A stretch of 39,365 nt of DNA, taken from a virus. The position numbers and the translations under genes are program-made. This document shows, in pieces, positions 7,746 through 15,275 of this stretch. The notes under the pieces are model-generated. The model was not told the DNA's origin. It was given only the letters and a program-made list of their open reading frames with translations, and did no database searches. Every line of letters starts with the position of its first letter. Position 1 is the stretch's first letter. The stretch is from positions 1 through 39,365 of IMG/VR virus record IMGVR_UViG_3300020383_000012. One strand, written 5' to 3'.

Positions 7746-9011
7746 ATGGCTGGACCGAGCGTATCTGCTACTCCACTCGATTTCAACACCGTTAACCAAG
7801 CGGTAAAAATCCACTACAAACCACTCCGTGTGGCCAATATGGTCTACCGGAACAACCCATTTCTGGGGGTTATCCCGAAGTACACGAAATTCGGGGGGCT
7901 CAGTATGCCCATCCCGGTTCGTTACCATGACCCACAGCGACGGTCCGCGACCTTTGCAACGGGCCAAGGAAATGAGTCGGCATCCGGGGTGGAGCAGTTC
8001 TCAATCACCCGGGTAAAGGACTACTCGTTCGCGTACATCGACGGGCAGACGATTCAGGCCACTCGGGGAGACAACAACGCCTTCCTCAGTTATCTCACAA
8101 TGGAAATTGATGGGGCGATGAACTCCCTGACCCGGTCCCTTGCAGTCTCCCTTTACGGGGACGGTAGCGGGAAAATCGGGACCGCATCCACGGTGACTGC
8201 GGGAAACGGGACTCCTGCCGCTGAGAACCCGGACATTGTCGTCCTCACCAATGCCGAAGATATTACCAACTACGAGGTCGGTATGAGCCTTGTTGCTGCG
8301 GCAAACAGTTCAGCAGCGGGACCGGGGGCGGCTATCGTTGTTACTGCCGTTAACCGGGACGCTGGCTCATTCAGCATCGCGCAGGGTTCAGCTTCAGGGA
8401 AAATTGCGCCAAACGACCTCATCTTCCAGGAAGGCGACTATGTCGATGCTGGGGACCGCATCAAGGTGACGGGCCTTGACGGGTGGCTGCCTGCCACGGC
8501 ACCCGCAGCAGGGGACCTTTTTGCGGGTGTGAACCGCTCAAAGGACGCAACCCGGCTCGGCGGGGTTCGCTTCGACGGGTCCTCGATGCCTGTAGAAGAG
8601 GCGTTGATTGAGGCTGCATCCAAAGTCGCTCGCGACGGTGGACGACCTGACACCGCTTTCTGTGATTTCAAGACCTACGCATCCCTGGAGAAATCCCTTG
8701 GTGCGCGGGTTCGGTATGCCACGCTGAACGCACCTGATGTCCAAATCGGATTCAACGGTATCAGCATTGTGGGCCCTGCCGGGGAAATCAAGATTATCCC
8801 GGACCTCAACTGCAATCCCGATGTCATGTATCTTCTCCAGTTGGATACTTGGTCGCTGAACTCTCTTGGAGCTGCACCGCAGTTCCTTGACCTCGACGAC
8901 AACAAGATTCTGCGCGATGCTGGAGCAGATGCGTATGAAGTACGTTTAGGCTACTACGCAGCGATGGGATGCTCGGCTCCTGGGTACAATGCTCGCGTAG
9001 CATTGGCGTAG
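7746..9011 (+). CDS. Major capsid protein
   Basis: 421 aa, HK97-fold-type coat protein by length, position after the scaffold, and sequence pattern: an N-terminal arm (KIHYKPLRVANMVYRNNPFLG), a glycine- and aromatic-rich E-loop-like stretch, a long central helix (YLTMEIDGAMNSLTRSLAVS), then an inserted Ala/Gly/Ser/Thr-rich beta region (about residues 135-245), and a C-terminal core with FDGSSMPVEEALIEAAS. Similar coat proteins occur in uncultured marine podoviruses. The ribosome site is AAAGGGG before ATG 7746. The gene lacks the CCGGGGGGG motif internally; one copy (9026-9036) lies just after the stop. Confidence 0.93.
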   Translation: MAGPSVSATPLDFNTVNQAVKIHYKPLRVANMVYRNNPFLGVIPKYTKFGGLSMPIPVRYHDPQRRSATFATGQGNESASGVEQFSITRVKDYSFAYIDGQTIQATRGDNNAFLSYLTMEIDGAMNSLTRSLAVSLYGDGSGKIGTASTVTAGNGTPAAENPDIVVLTNAEDITNYEVGMSLVAAANSSAAGPGAAIVVTAVNRDAGSFSIAQGSASGKIAPNDLIFQEGDYVDAGDRIKVTGLDGWLPATAPAAGDLFAGVNRSKDATRLGGVRFDGSSMPVEEALIEAASKVARDGGRPDTAFCDFKTYASLEKSLGARVRYATLNAPDVQIGFNGISIVGPAGEIKIIPDLNCNPDVMYLLQLDTWSLNSLGAAPQFLDLDDNKILRDAGADAYEVRLGYYAAMGCSAPGYNARVALA

Positions 9012-9069
9012 TTGACGGGTCTCTTACCGGGGGGGGATTCAGGTCCCTCCCCATAAAGCGAGGTGAATA

Positions 9070-9462
9070 ATGGCGAATCGTATGTTTAAACCGCTCGGCG
9101 GGTCACTCACTCAGGAGGTTGTTTGCCTCACGGGGAAGTGGACTTTCCATGCGAGCGATGGAACGGTTGCGAGTTCGGACCTTACGGGGTTTTCGGTAGC
9201 AACTGTGGGCACAGATGGGGTCCAAGTAATTACTCTTGAGGATGCTTATAACAGTATTCTTGGGGTGCACATTACTTATGAGGACGCCTCACATGAAGCT
9301 GATGAGACAACGGGATTTGAACTTGCTTCGGAAACTGTTGCGACCACGAAACTCATTACCCTTCAGCACTATGCGGAGGATGACGGGGACGAGCAGGTCA
9401 GAGGTAAGATTGGTGGGAAAACCCTCCACTGCATGATTTGGCTCAAGAACAGCAGCGTTTAA
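9070..9462 (+). CDS. Head-associated virion protein, 130 aa
   Basis: A small beta-rich protein directly downstream of the major capsid gene, where head decoration or structural proteins are common. The pattern MANRMFKPLGGSL, then KWTFHASDGTV and a GFSVATVGTDGVQVITLEDAY strand series, resembles small structural proteins seen after the coat gene in aquatic phages. That recognition is from memory only. A GAGGTGA ribosome site precedes ATG 9070. Its transcript end carries a candidate attenuating hairpin (9472-9537). Confidence 0.6.
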   Translation: MANRMFKPLGGSLTQEVVCLTGKWTFHASDGTVASSDLTGFSVATVGTDGVQVITLEDAYNSILGVHITYEDASHEADETTGFELASETVATTKLITLQHYAEDDGDEQVRGKIGGKTLHCMIWLKNSSV

Positions 9463-9471
9463 CACATAACC

Positions 9472-9537
9472 GAGCCCGTGCCGTCCTCCTCCCCCTCCGC
9501 TAACCACGGTAACCCAGGATGGCACGGGTTCTTATAT
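9472..9537 (+). terminator. Candidate terminator or attenuator after the head genes
   Basis: GAGCCCGTGCC (9472-9482) can pair with GGCACGGGTTC (9521-9531); the core CCCGTGCC/GGCACGGG is perfect, the loop is about 38 bases, and the U-rich TTCTTATATT follows. The long loop makes termination weaker than usual, which would reduce expression of fibre and tail genes relative to coat protein. Confidence 0.5.
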
Positions 9538-9550
9538 TAGGGTGGAATTA

Positions 9551-9594
9551 CTGACCCAAACCCGACTGCGGTAATGCAGGATAGATTGGGTCAG
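9551..9594 (+). promoter_or_regulatory. Leader hairpin before the 9614 gene
   Basis: CTGACCCAA (9551-9559) pairs with TTGGGTCAG (9586-9594), and the loop has its own small stem (CTGC/GCAG around GGTAAT, 9566-9579). It ends 19 bases before ATG 9614 and no U-run follows. It may be an RNA stabiliser or processing site at the border between head and tail genes. Confidence 0.45.
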
Positions 9595-9613
9595 CTTACC
9601 GAAAGGCTCAATT

Positions 9614-9964
9614 ATGCGTACACTTTCCTCTGTTACTACATACCCAGCCACGGGTGTACTCGCCAATATGCCGGTGACGGCACTTGAAGTTAAAGTACAC
9701 AACAATGTGGGGATGGCCCTCTTTTATCACACCACGGATGTCGGGACGACCAATCAGGTTACAGTGAAGACGTACTACGTCTTTGCGGACGGCACCGAGG
9801 TCGAGTACGACACCGACACCTGGGACGCGACAGTCGCGACTGCGCTACAGCTCAGGGTCCAAAAATACGAGCATAAAGTGGACCATCTGAGGGTCAAGAT
9901 TACCAGCACGGGCACCGGAGGTGGAACTATCCGCATCCAAGCCAATGTATCGGAGGGGTCTTAA
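9614..9964 (+). CDS. Probable virion protein, beta-rich, 116 aa
   Basis: No family recognised. The protein is Thr/Val-rich with alternating strands (TALEVKVHNNVGMALFYH, VTVKTYYVFADGTEVEY, LRVKITSTGTGGGTIRI), as in small beta-sandwich structural proteins. GAAAGG lies upstream of ATG 9614. It sits one base from the next gene and within the head-to-fibre stretch, so a head-fibre, decoration or connector role is likely but unproven. Confidence 0.6.
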   Translation: MRTLSSVTTYPATGVLANMPVTALEVKVHNNVGMALFYHTTDVGTTNQVTVKTYYVFADGTEVEYDTDTWDATVATALQLRVQKYEHKVDHLRVKITSTGTGGGTIRIQANVSEGS

Positions 9965-9965
9965 C

Positions 9966-10811
9966 ATGGCGCAGACGAAAGGCGGAGGTGCTTCGACCAC
10001 GACCTTTAGTCGGTCAGTTGACCCAATCAAGAAGATTGCAGAGGTCAACTTCGACGCTGTGACTGACGGTAGCACTCCCTTGACGACCGAGGATTGGTTG
10101 GAGAAGGTTTTCTACCCGTTTATTCCTGCGGAGTTGACGTTCGATAGCATCCCCTACCAGGAGAAGGGGAAGAACACGAACACCGTGACTCTCGGGGGCA
10201 ACGTGATTCCCCGCGACGAGAATGACCTTAGTGCTTGGCAGTTGAAGGAGGGGAACAACCTCATCAACACATACACCTCCCCGACAAACCCAACGCCGCC
10301 ATCCACGGTGAAGCAGTACTGGTCAGAGCCCAACTATGCAGTGACGCAGGACCAGACGCTTAAAATCTTCCTCACGGTTGGGAACAACGGGACTCAGCAG
10401 ACGCTGGAGAAAGAGCGGGATATTAGCTTCTATTACCCAACGTATTATGCGGTGGGGCCTGCCGGGATTACGGAGGCCAATCAAGCCCAGCTTAAACCGG
10501 GGGGGGCCTCTAGCGACGGGCAAGCTATAAAGGCGTCCCAGGTTAGTTCGCACTCGTTCACTACCAACAATGACTACATCTACATCGCCTATCCTAGCGG
10601 GACGGGCTACTCTCCGTTGACCAATGCTATCGAGCCCATATCCGCACAAAACTACAGGTCTGCTCTTGAGTTTGTAAAACCGGACGGAACTCTCTCCAGC
10701 ACGGCAGTGACGCAAGAGTTCCAGTTCGCAGACAGCTCGACTCACGACTACTATGTGTACCGCTGGAAAACGACAAACTCACCTATGACTTTCACACTCG
10801 AACTCTCGTAA
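9966..10811 (+). CDS. Tail-fibre-like structural protein, 281 aa
   Basis: The ATG at 9966 was chosen because GGAGGGG lies nine bases before it; an earlier ATG at 9921 is buried in the previous gene. The C-terminal half has the pattern of a beta-rich domain frequent in phage fibre and neck-appendage proteins: an SHSFTTNNDYIYIAYPSGTG segment (a strand entering an aromatic turn), then LEFVKPDGTLS and a final HDYYVYRWKTTNSP strand. The middle part (VTVGNNG-like, ERDISFYYPTYYAVGPAGIT) looks Ig-like. It probably builds the fibre complex with the LamG protein encoded just downstream. A motif copy (10496-10506) encodes Pro-Gly-Gly. Confidence 0.6.
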   Translation: MAQTKGGGASTTTFSRSVDPIKKIAEVNFDAVTDGSTPLTTEDWLEKVFYPFIPAELTFDSIPYQEKGKNTNTVTLGGNVIPRDENDLSAWQLKEGNNLINTYTSPTNPTPPSTVKQYWSEPNYAVTQDQTLKIFLTVGNNGTQQTLEKERDISFYYPTYYAVGPAGITEANQAQLKPGGASSDGQAIKASQVSSHSFTTNNDYIYIAYPSGTGYSPLTNAIEPISAQNYRSALEFVKPDGTLSSTAVTQEFQFADSSTHDYYVYRWKTTNSPMTFTLELS

Positions 10812-10823
10812 AGGCGGCACAAG

Positions 10824-13800
10824 ATGGCATGGGAAGAAGGCTTTGTAAAAATACCAGGGAACTTCCACAACGGAACCCCGACCCCCCTGGATGGGAAAAC
10901 TGTCGTAGAGGTCCCGGCAGACCTCGCGAGCATCACTGCGCCCTTTAAGGGCCTGGTTGTCCATGTCGCAGACAATGACGCGAAGACGTACGTTTGCATC
11001 GATGAAGCCAATCTCGGGAACAGTATCGCCAACGGAGATGTGAACCCCCTCGTCTGGAAAGAGCTTGGCGCAGGTGGTGGCTCGTCTACCACAGTGACCC
11101 TCGAAGACGAGTCCTCTGCCCCTACAGGCGCGGCGGATAAGGTCATCCTCTACAGCGCAGACGAGACATCTGCTGAGAGTATGCCGGACCACCTTTACCT
11201 GTTCAACGAAATCCCTAGCGAGGACGATGCCATCGACTCTGGGCGGGATGGGGCGGGGAACACAGGCCTCAAGGAAAGCACCAGTGACGTGGACTACACG
11301 GGTGGGGAGTACATTGGAGGCTATGGTAACTCAGCCATCTTTGCGTCTGGTAACACCCCAAGTATCCGGGTAGGAGGCACTGCCGCACCCTACTGGATGT
11401 CGGGCAACTCTACCGATGTGTTCCTTCAGGGGCAGGGTGCAACAGCGCGGGGTGACTTTGAGATTCAGTTTCTGTTCTCCATCCTTAACGGCAGTCTTGA
11501 CCGGACACATACGCTTCTCAGTGTTGACCCCTCCAATCACCAAACAGACGTAGAGGGTTTCTATAGCGTCCTGCTCGTTGCGTCGTCTTCGTCGGGTGGC
11601 TCTAGCATAGCGTTCGAGTACTTCGACGATACCACGGACAAACTGGAGACGGTCGAGTGGACGATACCGGGGTCACTGGTTACGGAATCCACCGGGCGCT
11701 ACCACCTCGCAATCTCATTCTTCGAGAATGACCGGGGAGTAGACACAACCGACATCAACCCATCGGTCGGGAAATTCCGATGCTACCTTGACGGGGTGGT
11801 GCTGGAGGATAAGAACTCTGCGGGTGCCTTGTCTGTGGCCGGTCAGTTTGAAAAGCTGGGTAAGGCTTCAAGCTCTCCGTATACGCTGCACCCTCTTTAT
11901 CTTGGGCAGTACTTGAATGGGGATGCGGCAGCGGGTGGGCCTGCTGCACTTTATCGATTCAACGATAATTTCAACAACGAGGTTAGTGGCGGACCTTCAA
12001 TCACGGCAACAGGGACGCAATTCCTTACCCACAACGGGAGCCAGCCAGCATCGTGGGGCAAGCAGGTTGCGATACTCAACACGAGCAGAGTGAACACGCA
12101 GCACTGGCTAGAGGTGCCAAACTCATTCGCTGGCACAGGCGCATTTACCTTTGAGTGCTTTATTGACATCGGGGGGATGGCATCGGGCGGGTCTTGGTAC
12201 AGTCAGACAATATTCAGTGCCAACCCCACAGGCGGCGGTAATGCTGGACGAATCGAGGTGTCCGTATCTGATGCCACTCTTTTTGTTAGGATTTATACAT
12301 CATCCGGGTCGATAGATATGTCTTGGAACTGCGATGCGGTCTCCCCTGTCCAATTTCCCTTCCCAAGCTGTAATGGGACAATGAGACACTTTGCATTACA
12401 GCGGAGCGAGTCGGTCGGTGGGGGTAATGTCGATTGGACTCTCTATTTTGATGGGCAGTACCGGGCAGGGAATAACCACCTCAATCGACCCTATGAGAAC
12501 ATCGGCGGGACAACGATGCGTGTTGGGAGGGACTATGGGTCGTATGGTTTCGGCCTTCAGTCTGCATTTATTGATGACCTTCGATTCACCAATAGCGCAG
12601 TCTACTCTGGAACGGGGAGCTATCCCGTCCCAACTCAGCCGACCGAAATCCCGCTCGACCCCTCCACAAGATTCTTCGAAGGCAAAATGCACGAGTTCGC
12701 AGTCTGGAACCATCGCTGCTTGCACAACACCTCGGACAAGTTTGCGCGGCCCACTACACCAACCCGAAGCACCCCGCTCTCAGTCGCGAGTGTCGTTGAC
12801 TCAGAGAACACAAGCTCCCCGATTCTGACTACCAGCAATCTCGGGATGCTGCTGCCGAAAGCGGTTGAGGGACTGGCGGATGGGACTGCGTGGAACGACA
12901 AAGGAGTTGTGAAGATTGCGCCGTTGACCGGGGATTTGGATGCCCCCGAAACGGCAGACATCAACAGCGGAGTACTGTCTCTGTCGGCAGGAACGACACC
13001 ATCAGCTACGGCTGGGGTTGCGAAGATTTACGCGAAGAATTTTGTTGTTGGAGGCTTAGGTGATGCGCTGTTCCATTTTGACGGCAATCTGGATGAGGAG
13101 AACGGCGGCCCCGACGCTGTGTTTGAGATAAGCAATCATCCTGCTGCGACGACAACAGGAACGGCTACATACACAAGCAGTCCGACAAGCGGGTTTGGCT
13201 CAGAGATCAACATCGTAAATGCCTATGAATACGTTTATTACGGAGTTACAAACAACGTAGATTCCCAATATATCAAGCTAGGTAAGCCCGGTATCGGAAC
13301 TGAAGCGTTTACTGTTGAGTTTTTTGTGACAATGAGTTCAACAACACGCTTTCAAGCACTCATTAGCAATGCCGCCGATTTAGACCAGACTGTATACAGC
13401 TCATATACTACATCTTTCGGGAATTTCTGTCTGTCTCTTGATAGGGCTGATGCAGGGGGTGATACTCTTGAGTTGTGGGTTCAGCCGGCAAGCGGGTCGA
13501 GGGAGGGGGTTGAATTTAGCCCAACATCGAGCGCCCGCGCTAGCACAAACGCCCCTGTCCATGTGGCCCTTGCTCGAACAATCAGCGGAGCAGACTCACT
13601 TTGGCACTGTTGGGTTGATGGAACGTACATGGATGCTCCGGGGGGGAGGACGACTACGGGGGTTGGCGACCTGAACTTTAAAGACTGGTACCTCGGCAAG
13701 GGGTTCAAGGATAGCCAAGGCACTTGGTCACACATTCAGATGAAGACGGGCAAGTTTGATGAGGTCCGAGTAACTAAAGGTGACCCTAGTTACACAGTGG

Positions 13801-13910
13801 GCTCAAACCTGACAGTCCCAACAGCACCATTCACAGCATCGAGTCCGGTCACCGTCGCCCGACTCTTCTGTATGGATTCACTTGGAAACGAGACTCAGCT
13901 AACGCCATGA
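10824..13910 (+). CDS. Tail fibre / receptor-binding protein with three LamG-like domains
   Basis: 1028 aa. An N-terminal region (1-115) contains a small carbohydrate-binding-like part (VVHVADNDAKTYVCID). Three concanavalin A/LamG-type units follow. Unit 1 opens at about residue 122 (HLYLFNE) and runs to PLYLGQYLNG (about 355-364). Unit 2 starts at about 375 (ALYRFNDNFNN) and finishes near 605 (FIDDLRFTNSAVY). Only then appears FFEGKMHEFAVWN (about 613-625), the usual last strand of unit 1, so unit 2 seems to be inserted in unit 1. Unit 3 starts at about 748 (ALFHFDGNLDE) and ends with KFDEVRVTKG. Such domains bind sugars, so host-surface recognition is likely. AAGGCGG precedes ATG 10824. Confidence 0.8.
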   Translation: MAWEEGFVKIPGNFHNGTPTPLDGKTVVEVPADLASITAPFKGLVVHVADNDAKTYVCIDEANLGNSIANGDVNPLVWKELGAGGGSSTTVTLEDESSAPTGAADKVILYSADETSAESMPDHLYLFNEIPSEDDAIDSGRDGAGNTGLKESTSDVDYTGGEYIGGYGNSAIFASGNTPSIRVGGTAAPYWMSGNSTDVFLQGQGATARGDFEIQFLFSILNGSLDRTHTLLSVDPSNHQTDVEGFYSVLLVASSSSGGSSIAFEYFDDTTDKLETVEWTIPGSLVTESTGRYHLAISFFENDRGVDTTDINPSVGKFRCYLDGVVLEDKNSAGALSVAGQFEKLGKASSSPYTLHPLYLGQYLNGDAAAGGPAALYRFNDNFNNEVSGGPSITATGTQFLTHNGSQPASWGKQVAILNTSRVNTQHWLEVPNSFAGTGAFTFECFIDIGGMASGGSWYSQTIFSANPTGGGNAGRIEVSVSDATLFVRIYTSSGSIDMSWNCDAVSPVQFPFPSCNGTMRHFALQRSESVGGGNVDWTLYFDGQYRAGNNHLNRPYENIGGTTMRVGRDYGSYGFGLQSAFIDDLRFTNSAVYSGTGSYPVPTQPTEIPLDPSTRFFEGKMHEFAVWNHRCLHNTSDKFARPTTPTRSTPLSVASVVDSENTSSPILTTSNLGMLLPKAVEGLADGTAWNDKGVVKIAPLTGDLDAPETADINSGVLSLSAGTTPSATAGVAKIYAKNFVVGGLGDALFHFDGNLDEENGGPDAVFEISNHPAATTTGTATYTSSPTSGFGSEINIVNAYEYVYYGVTNNVDSQYIKLGKPGIGTEAFTVEFFVTMSSTTRFQALISNAADLDQTVYSSYTTSFGNFCLSLDRADAGGDTLELWVQPASGSREGVEFSPTSSARASTNAPVHVALARTISGADSLWHCWVDGTYMDAPGGRTTTGVGDLNFKDWYLGKGFKDSQGTWSHIQMKTGKFDEVRVTKGDPSYTVGSNLTVPTAPFTASSPVTVARLFCMDSLGNETQLTP

Positions 13911-14065
13911 GACACCTCCTACTAATTATCGCAGTTGCCCTGGCAGCAGGGTGTTCGCTGTTCAGGCCCAAGCCGATGTGTCAGCCAGTGGCAGTACAGA
14001 TGTGCGAGCCTGACGAAATAGAGTACTGGGACCCGGAACTAATGATTGCGGAGCATGACGAATGA
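13907..14065 (+). CDS. Small lipoprotein, 52 aa
   Basis: This gene is linked on both sides by 4-base ATGA overlaps (13907-13910 with the fibre stop, 14062-14065 with the adaptor start), strong evidence for translation. The protein starts Met-Arg-His followed by a hydrophobic core (LLLIIAVALAAG) and a lipobox LAAG-C with the acylated Cys at residue 16. The mature part is 37 residues, Pro/Cys-containing and ending in an acidic stretch (PDEIEYWDPELM). It should be a signal-peptidase II substrate anchored in a membrane. Options are an Rz1-like outer spanin (though far from the lysis genes), a superinfection-exclusion lipoprotein or a receptor-masking lipoprotein. Confidence 0.8.
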   Translation: MRHLLLIIAVALAAGCSLFRPKPMCQPVAVQMCEPDEIEYWDPELMIAEHDE

Positions 14066-14952
14066 ACACGACGACCCTATCTCAGTTAATCACCCGGATT
14101 CGTGAACGTGCGGACATGGTAGGGTCCAGCTTCGTGTCTGACCGTGAGGTTACGCACATGATTAACCAGTCGGTGGCGGACCTGCATAGCCTGTTGGTCA
14201 CTCTCTATGAGAGTTACTATGTGAAGGAAGCCCCCGATATTGCCCTGCCAGCGGGGAATCCAAGTGAGGTGCCCGAGGATTTCTATAAACTCCTGGGCGC
14301 AGACTTCACCACCGGGGGGGCTACTTATACCCTAAAGCCATTCATGTTCAGCGAGCGACGGGCTTACTCGACACCATTCTATGCCAATACCTCCCTCCCG
14401 AACATTTTCTACCAACTCCAAGGTGACCAGATTAGGTTTATCCCGGATACCACGGTCTCCGGGACGGTAAAGCTCTGGTATGTCCCCGAGCCGAGCGTGT
14501 TCCTGGACTTCTCCGAGGGGACTGCTTATCAGTCAGGCGACGACATCGAGGGGCTTGGGACCAACTGGACGAGTGACTTTGTGGGGGCAACCATTACCTG
14601 GGCTACAGGTGAGACCGGGGTGGTGTTAAGCGTTGCCGGTAGCGGGGAGGCTGTCGTAGACACTAACCAGACCGTCGCATGGGGCCCGTTCACCGTGTCC
14701 AACGTGAGCACTCCAATTAACGCAGTGGACCGAGAGATTGCCCGAGGCTACGAGGAATACATCATCCTCGACGGGACGATTAAGTGTCTCATGAAGGAAG
14801 AGTCCGACGTGAAGATGCACGTTGCGCTCCGGGAGAAAGTCGAAGAGACCATCCGGGCCAACGCTGCAACAAGGAGCCCCGGTGACCCGTACCGGATTAC
14901 CGACACCAGCACAGGGACACTACAGGCCAATTATGTAAACTGGGCGAGATAA
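14062..14952 (+). CDS. Head-tail adaptor protein
   Basis: 296 aa. The N-terminus (TLSQLITRIRERADMVGSSF, then VSDREVTHMINQSVADLHSL) is the typical four-helix start of podovirus adaptor/gatekeeper proteins that bind under the portal. A beta-rich domain follows, with an inserted module at about residues 153-220 (GLGTNWTSDFVGATITWATG), a small barrel seen in tail proteins. The C-terminal helix (EEYIILDGTIKCLMKEESDV) returns to the core fold. It is coupled to the lipoprotein gene by an ATGA overlap and to the next gene by TAATG. A motif copy (14311-14320) encodes Thr-Thr-Gly-Gly. Confidence 0.78.
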   Translation: MNTTTLSQLITRIRERADMVGSSFVSDREVTHMINQSVADLHSLLVTLYESYYVKEAPDIALPAGNPSEVPEDFYKLLGADFTTGGATYTLKPFMFSERRAYSTPFYANTSLPNIFYQLQGDQIRFIPDTTVSGTVKLWYVPEPSVFLDFSEGTAYQSGDDIEGLGTNWTSDFVGATITWATGETGVVLSVAGSGEAVVDTNQTVAWGPFTVSNVSTPINAVDREIARGYEEYIILDGTIKCLMKEESDVKMHVALREKVEETIRANAATRSPGDPYRITDTSTGTLQANYVNWAR

Positions 14953-15275
14953 TGAGCATCACCTACAGACGCATCCACCATGAGACCCCCGGGGTGGGGG
15001 AGGTCGCACAGGCGACGGAGGATGTCGTTACTCAGTTGAACTCTATCCCTATGCTCGACGGGGTTCTTCTTCAGGACGTTGCACTCACCCGGGTCTTTAG
15101 TATTCTTGACCCCGCAATCAATCAGGTCAAGCACGGGCTGGGACGCAAGGCCAAAGGAGCCATCGTGGTTAAGCAGTCGGGTGCCGCAGATGTCCAGGTG
15201 CTCTCTTCAAATAGGGCTGATGAGGTGGCTATCTCAACGACGGCAAAGATAACCGTCAGTTTGTGGGTGTTCTAA
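14952..15275 (+). CDS. Small tail-assembly virion protein, 107 aa
   Basis: Lies between the adaptor and the nozzle-like gene, overlapping each by one base (TAATG). It has an N-terminal helical part and then a beta-rich end (GRKAKGAIVVKQSGAADVQV, then ISTTAKITVSLWVF). Small proteins with such a terminal strand pattern are found at this place in many podoviruses and are taken as virion components. The specific role is unknown. Confidence 0.65.
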   Translation: MSITYRRIHHETPGVGEVAQATEDVVTQLNSIPMLDGVLLQDVALTRVFSILDPAINQVKHGLGRKAKGAIVVKQSGAADVQVLSSNRADEVAISTTAKITVSLWVF

